Shown here: one piece after another, positions 1 to 8,431 of the stretch
Position numbering within the stretch: the first letter of the stretch is position 1
Layout of the letters: every line of letters starts with the position of its first letter
Origin: Nocardioides deserti
GTDB lineage: Bacteria; Actinomycetota; Actinomycetes; Propionibacteriales; Nocardioidaceae
NCBI RefSeq assembly: GCF_014266025.1
Contig: NZ_JACMYC010000002.1
Coordinates: 124,001 to 188,000 of the forward strand
DNA: 64,000 bases
Direction: 5' to 3'
Translations under genes and position numbers: made by a program
Notes under the pieces: generated by a model
Seen by the model: only the letters and a program-made list of their open reading frames with translations
The model's database searches: none
Told to the model about the DNA's origin: nothing

Positions 1-392
1 AACAGGCCGTGGCCGCCCACCCGCTCGAACTCGCCCAGGAACGCCGCCAGGTCGCGCACGTCGCGCAGCCCCTCGACCGCGTCGAGCAGCGGCCGGATCG
101 GGCGGGTGCCGCGCGCGTTGATCGTCTCGGTGTCCATGAAGGACGCGAAGAGGTCGCCGATCTTGCGGGCGTCGTCGGTCATCGTCGCGGGGTCGCCCGC
201 GGCGAGCTCCTCGATGATCTCCCGGACGTGCGCCTCCGCGGCGTCGGCGAGCTGGACGAACGGGCCCCAGCTGGACCGGTCGTCGGGGATCTCGGTCTCG
301 TCGAGCCACCGGCCGTTGACGTGGCCGAACAGGTCGTCCTGCGGGCGGATGTCGGGGTCCATGCCCGGGCGGGCGTCATCCAGGATCGTCAC
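1..392 (-). CDS. M13-family metallopeptidase (PepO/neprilysin-like), N-terminal part only
   Basis: Only the first ~130 codons are in the window; the gene runs off the left edge. The reading frame starts at a GTG (390-392); an in-frame ATG lies 10 codons later. The start of the protein contains the M13 signature stretch DLFGHVNGRWLDETEIP followed by WGPFVQLADAAE, matching the N-terminal helical domain of M13 zinc endopeptidases. The catalytic HExxH and ExxxD motifs would lie beyond the window and cannot be checked. No signal peptide is seen, which fits the cytoplasmic-type M13 enzymes of actinobacteria that degrade peptides. The gene diverges from the ABM gene at 456. Confidence 0.85.
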   Translation of the reverse strand, partial: MTILDDARPGMDPDIRPQDDLFGHVNGRWLDETEIPDDRSSWGPFVQLADAAEAHVREIIEELAAGDPATMTDDARKIGDLFASFMDTETINARGTRPIRPLLDAVEGLRDVRDLAAFLGEFERVGGHGL

Positions 393-455
393 GGCACGAC
401 CCTAACCGCCACGACCCACTGCGCCCGGGCGCGCAGCACCGCTACGTTCGGCGCC

Positions 456-752
456 ATGAGCAACCCGATCCGCGTCGTCGCGACCCTGCCCGTCCAGCCC
501 GACCAGGCCGACGCCGCCCGCACGGCGCTCGCCGCCCTGGCCGCTGCCACGCTCGCGAACGACGAGGGCTGCCTGCAGTACGACGCCTTCGAGTCCGCCA
601 CCGCCCCCGGCACCTTCATCACCATCGAGGCGTGGGGGTCCCAGGCCGCCATCGACGCCCACATGGCCGCCCCGCACGTCGCCGAGGCCTTCGGCGTGCT
701 CGGCCCGATCCTCGCCGGTGAGGTCGGGCTGCACCCGCTCCGCGCGGTCTGA
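456..752 (+). CDS. antibiotic biosynthesis monooxygenase (ABM/YgiN-like) domain protein
   Basis: A 98-residue protein starting MSNPIRVVATLPVQP. It has the single ABM ferredoxin-like fold pattern: an N-terminal strand, a helix rich in Ala (AARTALAALAAATLAND), the CLQYDAFES strand, the FITIEAWGS strand and a final helix AIDAHMAAPHVAEAF. Proteins of this family form dimers and act as small monooxygenases or quinone-handling enzymes without a metal cofactor; the substrate cannot be predicted here. The ATG at 456 is preferred over upstream in-frame codons because upstream sequence overlaps the divergent M13 gene and is not protein-like. It is followed by a nested inverted repeat. Confidence 0.85.
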   Translation: MSNPIRVVATLPVQPDQADAARTALAALAAATLANDEGCLQYDAFESATAPGTFITIEAWGSQAAIDAHMAAPHVAEAFGVLGPILAGEVGLHPLRAV

Positions 753-777
753 GCGCGGGGGCGCCGCCGTTCGCTGC

Positions 778-888
778 ATGTAACGCGCTGTCCACGGAAC
801 TACCGCGCCGCTCGAACGGCGCGGTAGTTGCCCGGATGGCGCGGTAGACGGCCGACAGCGCGGTAGTTGCACCGACAGCGCGTTACAT
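778..888. repeat. nested intergenic inverted repeat, locus A
   Basis: Between two convergent genes. The outer arms ATGTAACGCGCTGTC (778-792) and GACAGCGCGTTACAT (874-888) are perfect complements. Inside them AACTACCGCGCCG (798-810) pairs perfectly with CGGCGCGGTAGTT (817-829) across a 6-nt loop. The right-hand word GCGCGGTAG recurs at 839 and 858, so the left arm has alternative partners. It could act as a bidirectional terminator, but the nested multi-copy plan goes beyond a simple hairpin; see the similar blocks at 5618, 15854, 19050, 26424, 58597 and 58738. Confidence 0.9.
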
Positions 889-901
889 ATGAGCCGCCGG
901 A

Positions 902-1867
902 TCAGTCGCGGACGCGGACCACCGACTTGCCGAGCGTCTTGCGGGCCTCCATGTCGAGGAGCGCCTGGGCGAAGTCGTCGAGCGGGTAGGTCGTGCCGAT
1001 CGGGGGCTTGACGACCCCGGAGGTCATCATCGGCACCAGGCGCTCCCACTGCTGGGCCATGTAGCCGTCGCGGACCATCGCGTAGGCGCCCCAGCCGACA
1101 CCGCGGACGTCTACGTTGTTGAGCAGCAGCCGGTTGACCTTGACCTGCGGGATGCCCTGGCCGGCGGCGAACCCGACGACCATCAGCCGCCCCTGCGGCG
1201 CGAGCACGCGCAGCGAGTCGGTGAACAGGTCGCCGCCCACCACGTCGACCACCACGTCGACGCCGACCCCGCCGGTCAGCTCCTTGGCGGCGTCCTTGAA
1301 GCCTTCGATCAGGATCGCCTCGTCGGCGCCGGCGTCGCGGGCGATCCGGGCCTTCTCGTCGGTGGAGACGACCGCGATGGTCCGCGCGCCCATGCCCTTG
1401 GCGACCTGGATGGTCGCGGTGCCGACGCCGCCCGCGGCGCCGTGCACGAGGACCGTCTCGCCCTCGCGCAGGCCGGCCCGCTCGTGGAGGGTGAAGTCGG
1501 CGGTCAGGTAGTTCATCGGCAGCGCCGCGCCCTCGTCGTACGACAGCTCGTCGGGCAGCGCGAAGACGAACCCGGCCGGGTTCGACACGAGCTCGGAGGC
1601 CCCGCCCCAGCCGCCGACGCCGGCGACCCGCTGGCCCGGTTCGAAGCCGGGGCCGGACACGACCGTGCCGGCGAAGTCGACGCCGAGGGTGAACGGCGGC
1701 TCGGGCTTCATCTGGTACTCCCCGCGGCTCAGCAGCAGGTCGGGGAAGGAGACCCCCACGCTGTGCACCTCGACGAGGACGTCGCCCGGGCCGGGCGTCG
1801 GCTCGTCGACCTCCTCGACACGGACGTCAGCGGGACCGGTGGTGGCGAGGACTCTGGCTGCACGCAT
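902..1867 (-). CDS. NADPH:quinone oxidoreductase-type MDR reductase
   Basis: A 321-residue medium-chain dehydrogenase/reductase lacking the structural-zinc cysteine cluster, as in the quinone oxidoreductase branch. The N-terminal GroES-like domain (about 1-110) includes LGVDFAGTVV; the Rossmann fold begins at about 135 with the nucleotide-binding stretch VHGAAGGVGTATIQVAK (Gly-rich loop at 143-150). The probable reaction is NAD(P)H-dependent two-electron reduction of a quinone or enone in the cytoplasm. The length matches the family. It is convergent with the ABM gene and is followed upstream by a MOSC-like frame on the same strand 10 bp away, possibly co-transcribed. Confidence 0.9.
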   Translation of the reverse strand: MRAARVLATTGPADVRVEEVDEPTPGPGDVLVEVHSVGVSFPDLLLSRGEYQMKPEPPFTLGVDFAGTVVSGPGFEPGQRVAGVGGWGGASELVSNPAGFVFALPDELSYDEGAALPMNYLTADFTLHERAGLREGETVLVHGAAGGVGTATIQVAKGMGARTIAVVSTDEKARIARDAGADEAILIEGFKDAAKELTGGVGVDVVVDVVGGDLFTDSLRVLAPQGRLMVVGFAAGQGIPQVKVNRLLLNNVDVRGVGWGAYAMVRDGYMAQQWERLVPMMTSGVVKPPIGTTYPLDDFAQALLDMEARKTLGKSVVRVRD

Positions 1868-1877
1868 GGAGGGGAGG

Positions 1878-2231
1878 CTAGCGACCGCCCGGACCGAGCA
1901 GGCGTACGACGTCGCCGACCGCGACGGTCCCCGGCGCGACTACGTCGACCACCACGAGCCCCGCGCAGCCGTCGTCGAGCCGCGTCGCCTCGTGCAGCAC
2001 CTCGGCCCCGACCGTCACGCAGCGGCGCATCGGCTCGCGCACCCGCAGCACGACCTCCCCGACCTCCAGCTCGCGACCGACCCAGCCGTCCTCCGCGAAC
2101 GGCCCCAGGACCGGCCGTCGGGCAGCGTGACCAGCGGGCCCGTCGAGACCGCGCGGGCCGACGTCCGCCCGCTCCAGCGACTCGCCCTGCAGCGACTCGA
2201 CCGGGTACCGGTGCACCGCGACGACCCGCAC
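1878..2231 (-). CDS. short MOSC-domain protein, probably decayed
   Basis: The 117-residue frame begins with a MOSC N-terminal strand (VVAVHRYPVESLQGE) and then jumps to the C-terminal half of a MOSC domain (DGWVGRELEVGEVVLRV, PMRRCVTVG with the conserved Cys, VVAPGTVAVGDVV). Normal members are about 200-280 residues, so most of the central region is missing. In the middle the annotated frame reads an unlikely PAGHAARRPVLG, while the +1 frame over the same bases reads PLVTLPDGRSWG, the expected family core. Two compensating one-base shifts in GC runs would restore it. The function (molybdenum-cofactor sulfur handling in intact relatives) is doubtful here. The start is a GTG at 2231. Confidence 0.5.
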   Translation of the reverse strand: MRVVAVHRYPVESLQGESLERADVGPRGLDGPAGHAARRPVLGPFAEDGWVGRELEVGEVVLRVREPMRRCVTVGAEVLHEATRLDDGCAGLVVVDVVAPGTVAVGDVVRLLGPGGR

Positions 2232-2311
2232 GCGCCGACCGTAGCCGGGTTTCCGGGGCGGCCGCGCGGGGAGGGTGGGGTGACCGCTCGTGCTGCTCGA
2301 GGAGATCGTCC

Positions 2312-4273
2312 ATGGGGACCACCGCCCGATCGCTGCCTGCCCTGCTGGCGCTCGTCGCCCTGCTGCTCGTGCCGGCGCCGGTGACCACCGCGACCGCCGC
2401 TGCGGCTGAGGAGGAGGACCCCGGGCAGCTGCTCCTCATGCTCGACGCGTCCGGCTCCATGAAGGAACCCGACCCGTCGGGCACCACCAAGATGGTCGCC
2501 GCCAAACGAGCCCTCACCTCGGTCGTCGACACCCTCCCCGACGACGCGACCGTGGGCCTGCGCGTCTACGGCGACCGCAACGACTCCTGCCGCGACTCCC
2601 GCCTCGTCGCACCCCTGACCACCCTCGACCGCGGAGCCCTGCGCACCGCCATCGACCAGACCACCCCCACCGGCGAGACCCCGATCGCCCACTCCCTGCG
2701 CCAGGCCGTCAAGGACCTCGGCCCGGAGGGCCGGCGCACGATCGTGCTCGTCTCCGACGGCGAGGAGACGTGCGCGCCCGACCCGTGCAAGGCCGTCCGC
2801 GCCCTCGTCGGCTCCGGCGTCGACCTGCGCATCGACACGGTCGGCTTCGGCGTCGGCCCCGCCGCCCGCGACCAGCTGCGCTGCATCGCCGAGGCGGGCG
2901 GCGGCACCTACTACGACGCCGCTGACGCCGAGGCCCTCACCGCCTCGCTGGGAAAGCTCTCCCAGCGCGCCACCCGGCCCTTCACCGTCCTCGGCGAGCC
3001 CGTCGAGGCCACCGAGCTGCCGGAGGAGGGCCCCGAGCTCGAGCCCGGCCAGTACACCGACCGGTTCGCCGTCGGCACCCCCGTCCGCTACTACCAGCTC
3101 GTCCGCCGACCCGGGTCCACGGTCCGCCTCTCCATCGTCTCGCGGCCGCTCGCGAGCGCCGATCCGTACAACCGCGAGACCCTCACGATCGACATCCGGA
3201 CACCCGAGGGCGAGCAGTGCGCGAACGAGCGCGGGAGCCGGTTCGACCCCGCCGGGCTGACCCAGGCCCTGGTCGTCGACGTCCAGGTCGACGGCTCCGA
3301 GGAGGCGGCGGGCGCTTCGGCGACCCCGTCCTCGGACACGTCCGCCTCCCCCTCGCCCACTCCGATCACCAGCCCCAGCCCGACCCCCAGCCCGGCCGGC
3401 GTGCCTGCGGATCCCTGCGTCGAGGCCGATCGCCTCATGGTCGGGGTGCAGCGCCTCGAGGGTGGTGCACCCGTCCCCGTCGAGGTGCTCTACGTCGAGG
3501 AGCCACCGGTCACCAACCTCGGCGACCTGCCCGAGCCCCTCGACGCGGGGACGATCGACCCGCTGGTCGCCCCGGCCGAGGGCCGGGGCACCCCGGTCGT
3601 CGGCGGCGGCGGGTTCTCCGACGCCCTCCTGCTGGCGCCGGGCACCTACCGCGAGACCTTGCTCCCGGGCGAGCAGATCTTCTACCGCGTGGCCGTCCAG
3701 CACGGGCAGTCAGCGGCGTTCACCGTCGACCTCCCGGCTCCGGGGGAGGCCGTTCCCCGCTCCTCCTACCTCCACTTCGACCTCCAGACCTACACCCCCG
3801 CCCGGGCGGAGCTCACCGACACCGGCACGCTGCCCAGCCTCAGCCCGAGCACCGCCTCGCTGCAGGAGTCGCGCTACGTCCCCGAGATCCGCTACCGCAA
3901 CCGCTCCGCGCAGCCGACCACCGCAGGTGGGTACTCCTACGTGAACCTGCGCAAGGCCGCCCTGGCCGGCGACTACTACTTCGTCGTCTCGCGCGCGGCC
4001 GCCGAGCCCGGCACGCCCGAGGCCGAGCCGATCACGCTGCGGCTGCGGACCGCCGTCAACGGGGAGCCGACAGGCGCCCCGACGTACGACGGCGCCGACC
4101 CGACCGCGGACGAGTCGCCCGCGGCCGAGGAGGACACCTCCGCGGCCGACGGCTCCCAGAGCGCGGACGGCGACGCGGACGGCGGGTCGGCGCTCCCGTG
4201 GGCGCTCGGCGGCGTCGGGCTGGTCGTCGTGCTGGCCGTGGTCGCGGGCCTGCTGGTCCGCCGCCGCACCTGA
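2312..4273 (+). CDS. secreted, membrane-anchored VWA-domain protein
   Basis: A 653-residue exported protein. ATG 2312 follows a GGAGAT ribosome-binding site. Residues 1-32 form a signal peptide. A von Willebrand factor A domain follows (about 38-230) with the MIDAS motif DASGS (45-49), the downstream Thr in TPTGETP and an acidic stretch SDGEETC. Next come a mixed domain, a Ser/Thr/Pro-rich linker (about 335-365), a second long beta-rich region, an acidic linker, and a C-terminal membrane helix (LPWALGGVGLVVVLAVVAGL) ending in RRRT, so most of the protein is outside the cell. The metal-dependent binding partner is unknown. It is convergent, with a 12-bp gap, with a Ser/Thr kinase. Confidence 0.88.
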   Translation: MGTTARSLPALLALVALLLVPAPVTTATAAAAEEEDPGQLLLMLDASGSMKEPDPSGTTKMVAAKRALTSVVDTLPDDATVGLRVYGDRNDSCRDSRLVAPLTTLDRGALRTAIDQTTPTGETPIAHSLRQAVKDLGPEGRRTIVLVSDGEETCAPDPCKAVRALVGSGVDLRIDTVGFGVGPAARDQLRCIAEAGGGTYYDAADAEALTASLGKLSQRATRPFTVLGEPVEATELPEEGPELEPGQYTDRFAVGTPVRYYQLVRRPGSTVRLSIVSRPLASADPYNRETLTIDIRTPEGEQCANERGSRFDPAGLTQALVVDVQVDGSEEAAGASATPSSDTSASPSPTPITSPSPTPSPAGVPADPCVEADRLMVGVQRLEGGAPVPVEVLYVEEPPVTNLGDLPEPLDAGTIDPLVAPAEGRGTPVVGGGGFSDALLLAPGTYRETLLPGEQIFYRVAVQHGQSAAFTVDLPAPGEAVPRSSYLHFDLQTYTPARAELTDTGTLPSLSPSTASLQESRYVPEIRYRNRSAQPTTAGGYSYVNLRKAALAGDYYFVVSRAAAEPGTPEAEPITLRLRTAVNGEPTGAPTYDGADPTADESPAAEEDTSAADGSQSADGDADGGSALPWALGGVGLVVVLAVVAGLLVRRRT

Positions 4274-4285
4274 AGCCGACCCGCG

Positions 4286-5569
4286 CTATCCCGCCCGGCG
4301 CCAGGCCGGGTCGCCACCACCGGCGGCCGGCCGGCACACGACGTCGACGCCGGTCAGCGTGGTCTCCCGCAGGCCCAGCTCGGCCGTCTCGCACGGCTGG
4401 CCGACCCGGGTGACCACCCGGCCGACCTCCACCGAGCCCGGGGCCGGGTCCGACGGCTGGCCCGGCGGTTCGGTCGCACCGGTGGGGGCCGACGGCGGCG
4501 GCGAGGAGGAGACCGAGGGCGAGGGCGAGGGCGACCGGTCCGGCGCGGGATCCTCCTGGACGACCGGCTGGTCCCAGGGCCGCCACAGCAGCAGCACCAG
4601 GGCGACGACGGCGCCGGCGAGGAGCGCGGTGACCAGTCCCGCGAGCAGGGCCCGGCGGGCGCCTCGGCTGCTCGGGACCGCCCGCACCCGGGTCGGCTCC
4701 GGCAGCGTCCGCCGGAGCCCGGAAGGCTCGTGCGGGCCGGGCACCGGCGCGGTGACGGCGTCCAGGCGGACGTCGCCGACGGCGTCGGGGTGCCAGGCCA
4801 GGGTCGGGTGGCGGAGCCGGTCCAGCGCCTCGGCGGCGGTCGGCCGCTCAGCCGGGTCGGCGCGGAGCAGGTCGGCGACCGGCGCCCACAGTGCGTCCGG
4901 GACCCGGTCCGGGCGGGCAGGAAGCACGGCTGGGACGGCGGAGGGGGCGCCGGCCAGCAGGTACAGCGCGACCTGCCCGGCGGCGTACAGGTCGGCGGGC
5001 GTGGCCGGCGCCGCTCCACCGGCGGCCTCGGGGGCGAGGTAGCCCGGCGTGCCGACGACCGCGCCGGTCTCGGTCAGCCGCGGCCCGGCGAGGTCGACGG
5101 CCACCCCGAAGTCGGAGACGAGCAGGTGCGGGCGGCCCGCGCCGGTCGCGCGGAGCAGCAGGTTGGCGGGCTTGACGTCGCGGTGGACGACGCCGGCGTC
5201 GTGGATAGCCGCGAGCCCTTCGAGGAGCTGACGGAGCAGCTCGGCGACCAGCAGCGGCGGCAGCGGGCCACCTCGGCGTACCAGGTCCTCCAGCGACCCG
5301 CCCTCCACGACCGGCATCGTGAAGAGCACCAGGTCGTCCTCCCCGGCCCACCCGATCGGGGTCAGCACGTGCGGGTGCTCGACGCGGGTGGCCTGCTCGC
5401 GCACGAACCGCAGCAGCGACGCCGCGTCGGTCTGGCGCAGCACCTTGGCGGCGACGACCCGCTGCTCGCGCTCGTCGACGACGCGCCAGACCGTGCCCAT
5501 CCCGCCCTCGCCGAGGTGGCCGAGCAGGCGGTAGCGCCCGGCGAACACGGTCGTCGGCGCCGGCTCCAT
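4286..5569 (-). CDS. transmembrane Ser/Thr protein kinase (Hanks type)
   Basis: A 427-residue kinase. The N-lobe has the Gly loop LGEGGMGTVW (19-28) and the ATP-binding Lys in VVAAKVL (K42). The catalytic loop is HRDVKPANLL, the DFG motif VSDFGVAV, and the activation segment ends GTPGYLAPE. After the kinase domain comes a basic juxtamembrane stretch, one membrane helix (ALLAGLVTALLAGAVVALVL), a Pro/Ser-rich extracellular linker and a small C-terminal domain with two cysteines (QPCETAEL and DVVCRP) that may form a disulfide. There are no PASTA repeats. The external domain probably senses a signal; the VWA protein encoded convergently is a natural candidate partner, but this is inference. Confidence 0.92.
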   Translation of the reverse strand: MEPAPTTVFAGRYRLLGHLGEGGMGTVWRVVDEREQRVVAAKVLRQTDAASLLRFVREQATRVEHPHVLTPIGWAGEDDLVLFTMPVVEGGSLEDLVRRGGPLPPLLVAELLRQLLEGLAAIHDAGVVHRDVKPANLLLRATGAGRPHLLVSDFGVAVDLAGPRLTETGAVVGTPGYLAPEAAGGAAPATPADLYAAGQVALYLLAGAPSAVPAVLPARPDRVPDALWAPVADLLRADPAERPTAAEALDRLRHPTLAWHPDAVGDVRLDAVTAPVPGPHEPSGLRRTLPEPTRVRAVPSSRGARRALLAGLVTALLAGAVVALVLLLWRPWDQPVVQEDPAPDRSPSPSPSVSSSPPPSAPTGATEPPGQPSDPAPGSVEVGRVVTRVGQPCETAELGLRETTLTGVDVVCRPAAGGGDPAWRRAG

Positions 5570-5617
5570 GCCGGGCAGGCTAGACGAGGGATTGCGGCCG
5601 TCGGCCCGGTCCGGGGC

Positions 5618-5700
5618 GTCGACAATCGTTCAATTGCGCGGTTTGAGCGGGTTTCCGGGCGCGGGAGGCGCGACAACGGCGCAATTGAACGAATGTTGAC
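5618..5700. repeat. nested intergenic inverted repeat, locus B
   Basis: Arms of 22 nt at 5618-5639 and 5679-5700 are complementary except at two positions; both contain TCGTTCAATTGCGC or its complement. The AT-rich CAATTG core is unlike the surrounding DNA. The 39-nt centre has a second small GC hairpin (GCGCGGGAGGCGCG). The block lies between two minus-strand genes, upstream of the kinase and downstream of the M15 gene. Confidence 0.88.
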
Positions 5701-5750
5701 CGGCCACGAGAGCGACCAGCCCCCGACCGAGCGGCGGAGGAGCGGACGGT

Positions 5751-6971
5751 TCAGGTCCGCGGCTCGACGATGGCCACCATCTCGAAGTGCATGGGGTCGG
5801 TGTAGCGCCAGTCGCCACCCCAGCCGAAGCCCCACTTCTTGAAGATGCTGACGACCGTGCGGTCCATCTCGCCGACGGTGCCGCGCAGGTTGCCCGGGAC
5901 GTTGAAGTCGAGCGCGAGCCCGAAGGAGTGGTTGGAGAGCTTGGTGGAGCCGGCGATGAAGCGCGGGTAGTAGCAGCCGGCGTACTCGTCCGGGTTGATC
6001 TCGGCCGCGAGACCGCGGTCGACGACCTCCTGGAGCGCCGCGCGCAGCTGCGGGAAGATCGCCTTGTTGCAGGTCACCGAGCCGAGGATCGGCACCGGCT
6101 CGGTGCGGATGTGCTCGGCGACCCACGCCGGGTCCGGCGCGATCCGTCCACCCCCGAGCACGGTGTAGTTGAAGGTGCCGACCGCGTCCGCGACGCTCCC
6201 GACGAGGAACGCCGTCTGCTGCACGCTCGTGTCGAGGTCCGGGCCGAGGATCTGCACCGAGGCGTCCTCGCCGGCGATCCGCTGGATCGGCTTGCGCAGC
6301 GCCTGCGGCGCGGTGATGTCGGCGGAGACGAGCAGCGCGTTGCCGGGCTTCATCTCGAGCACGTCGCGCCACTTCTCGTTGACCACCGCGTCGACCTGCG
6401 GCACCTGCGCGACGTACGCCCCGACGTGGGCCTTGGGCGCCTCCGTCGCGTTGCCGAGCGAGAGGAAGCCCTGGTCGTCCATGGGGATCTTCTTCTTCAT
6501 CTCCGGCAGGACCGCGATCTCGCCGGCGGCCACCCGCTTCCACGCCTCGAGCAGGCGGGCGCTGGCGCGGTCGGGCACGAAGCGGCGGTACGTCGCCGGG
6601 TCGACCGCCGCGAGGTTGATCACCCGGTCCTCGACCGGCACCTGGGCCATCGCCAGCGACTCGACCGCGTCGACGCCCTCGAGCGCCGCGATCCGCTCGA
6701 CCATGTCCTCGCTCAACGAGTCCTGGCTGTAGACCAGCATGTCCGGGCCCTCGAGCGTGCTGCCGCGCAGCGGGCCGGGCGGCTCGACGGCGAAGTCACC
6801 GACCGTGGTTCCGGTGCTGCCGCTCCCAGGAGCGGTGGACGCGGCAGCGCCCGAGGTGGGCGGCGCCGAGCCGGGCGCCGGCGCGGGCTCGGCTGAGGGC
6901 GCGCCACCACACCCGGCCAGCAGCAGCAGCGCTGCCGCGGCCAGCGGCGTGCGGGCGCGCATCGATCCCAC
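5751..6971 (-). CDS. lipoprotein with M15-like D-Ala-D-Ala carboxypeptidase domain
   Basis: About 406 residues. GTG 6971 is chosen because GGAGGAGG sits 4-7 nt upstream; ATG 6962 is the alternative. The N-terminus carries a lipobox LLLLAGC, so the mature protein is probably a lipid-anchored surface protein, followed by a Ser/Pro/Ala linker. A middle region of about 200 residues has no recognised domain. The C-terminal ~120 residues carry the M15C-type zinc peptidase motif: NHSFGLALDFN (His and Asp ligands) and GWGGDWRYTDPMHFE (last His ligand). The likely role is trimming of peptidoglycan stem peptides at the cell surface. Confidence 0.82.
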   Translation of the reverse strand: MGSMRARTPLAAAALLLLAGCGGAPSAEPAPAPGSAPPTSGAAASTAPGSGSTGTTVGDFAVEPPGPLRGSTLEGPDMLVYSQDSLSEDMVERIAALEGVDAVESLAMAQVPVEDRVINLAAVDPATYRRFVPDRASARLLEAWKRVAAGEIAVLPEMKKKIPMDDQGFLSLGNATEAPKAHVGAYVAQVPQVDAVVNEKWRDVLEMKPGNALLVSADITAPQALRKPIQRIAGEDASVQILGPDLDTSVQQTAFLVGSVADAVGTFNYTVLGGGRIAPDPAWVAEHIRTEPVPILGSVTCNKAIFPQLRAALQEVVDRGLAAEINPDEYAGCYYPRFIAGSTKLSNHSFGLALDFNVPGNLRGTVGEMDRTVVSIFKKWGFGWGGDWRYTDPMHFEMVAIVEPRT

Positions 6972-7039
6972 GAGTCCTCCTCCCCGAGCTCCCGCGTCCA
7001 GGGTAGGCGCGCTCGGCAACGCGTGGGGCCGGACCTCGC

Positions 7040-8431
7040 TCACTCCCCGAGCACGTCCTCGCGCACCGCGAACCACGAGACCAGGCCGCCGACCGCGAGC
7101 AGGCCGGCGCAGGCCAGCATCGCGGAGCCGTACGCCGCGTCGAGCGCCACCGGGTCGGCGTACTGGTCCCCGCCCAGCCCGACGGCCACCGGCAGCGCCG
7201 CGACCGCGAGCAGCGACCCGGCCCGGGCGACGGCGTTGTTGACCCCGCTCGCGAGGCCGGCCTGCTCGTCGGGCGCGGCGGCCAGCACGGTGGCGGTCAG
7301 CGGCGCGACCATCAGCGCGAGGCCGAGCCCGAAGACGGTGAGCCCCGGCAGCACCTCGACCAGGTAGTCCACGTCGTCGTCGACGCCGAGGAGCAGCAGC
7401 ACGCCGACCGCCATCACCAGCGGCCCGACGGTCATCGGGATGCGCGGGCCGATCCGGGCGCCGAGCGCCCCGCCGCGGGCGGCGAGGAGCAGCATGCAGA
7501 CCGTCACCGGCAGGGTCGCGGTGCCGGCGCCGAGCGCGGCGTACCCACCGACGGTCTGCAGCTGGATGACCAGGAAGAACATCACCGCGCCGAGCGCGGC
7601 GTAGACCAGCAGCGTCATGGCGTTGGCGGCGCTGAAGGTGCGGTCGGCGAAGAGGGCCGGCTCGAGCATCGGGTCGGTCCGGCGGCGCTCGACGACCACG
7701 AAGGCGACGAGCGCGAGCACCGCGAGGGCCCCGGCGGGGAGCGCGAGGGCGTCGCCCCACTGGATGAGCGCGTACGTCGTGCCGGCCAGGCCGAGGGTCG
7801 CGAGCGCGGCGCCGGCGACGTCGAGGCGACCGGGGGCCCTCGGGTCGCGGGTCTCGGGCACCGCCCGGAGGGCGACGGCGACGGTGACCGCCGCGAGCGG
7901 CAGGTTGACCAGGAAGATCCACCGCCAGCTCGCGTGGTCGATGAGCACGCCGCCGACGAACGGGCCGATCGCCGTCGCGATCCCGCCGAGACCCGACCAC
8001 GCGCCGATCGCGCGCGGCCGGTCCTCGGCGGCGAACGCTCCCTGGATCATCGCCAGCGAGCCCGGGGTTAGCAGCGCGCCGCCGACTCCCTGGAGCACCC
8101 GGGCCGCGATGAGCGTCTCCGCGGTCGGCGCCAGGCCGCACGCCAGCGACGCGAGCGCGAACCACACCGTGCCGACCACGAAGACCCGGCGCCGGCCGAA
8201 CCGGTCGCCCAGGGAGCCGCCGAGCAGGATCAGGCTGGCCAGCGAGAGCAGGTAGCCGTTGGTCACCCACTGCAGCTGGGCGAGCGAGGCGTCGAGGTCC
8301 TCGCCGATCCGGACCAGGGCGACGGTGACGACCGTGCCGTCGAGCAGGGTCATCCCCGACCCGAGCGTCGCGGCCGCGACGACGGCCCGCCCGGTTGGCG
8401 TCCCGAGGCGGACCGCCGCGGGGCCGGTCAC
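7040..8431 (-). CDS. MFS drug exporter, DHA2 (14-TMS) family
   Basis: A 463-residue polytopic membrane protein. It has the antiporter signature region after TM2-3 (GGSLGDRFGRRRVFVVG, motif A) and the TM5 Gly/Pro-rich motif C (GPFVGGVLIDHASWRWIFLVNLPL), characteristic of the EmrB/QacA proton-driven exporters. Its start codon overlaps the stop of the TetR gene by 4 bp (ATGA), so the two are one operon and the regulator probably controls the pump. The substrate is unknown. Confidence 0.92.
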   Translation of the reverse strand: MTGPAAVRLGTPTGRAVVAAATLGSGMTLLDGTVVTVALVRIGEDLDASLAQLQWVTNGYLLSLASLILLGGSLGDRFGRRRVFVVGTVWFALASLACGLAPTAETLIAARVLQGVGGALLTPGSLAMIQGAFAAEDRPRAIGAWSGLGGIATAIGPFVGGVLIDHASWRWIFLVNLPLAAVTVAVALRAVPETRDPRAPGRLDVAGAALATLGLAGTTYALIQWGDALALPAGALAVLALVAFVVVERRRTDPMLEPALFADRTFSAANAMTLLVYAALGAVMFFLVIQLQTVGGYAALGAGTATLPVTVCMLLLAARGGALGARIGPRIPMTVGPLVMAVGVLLLLGVDDDVDYLVEVLPGLTVFGLGLALMVAPLTATVLAAAPDEQAGLASGVNNAVARAGSLLAVAALPVAVGLGGDQYADPVALDAAYGSAMLACAGLLAVGGLVSWFAVREDVLGE

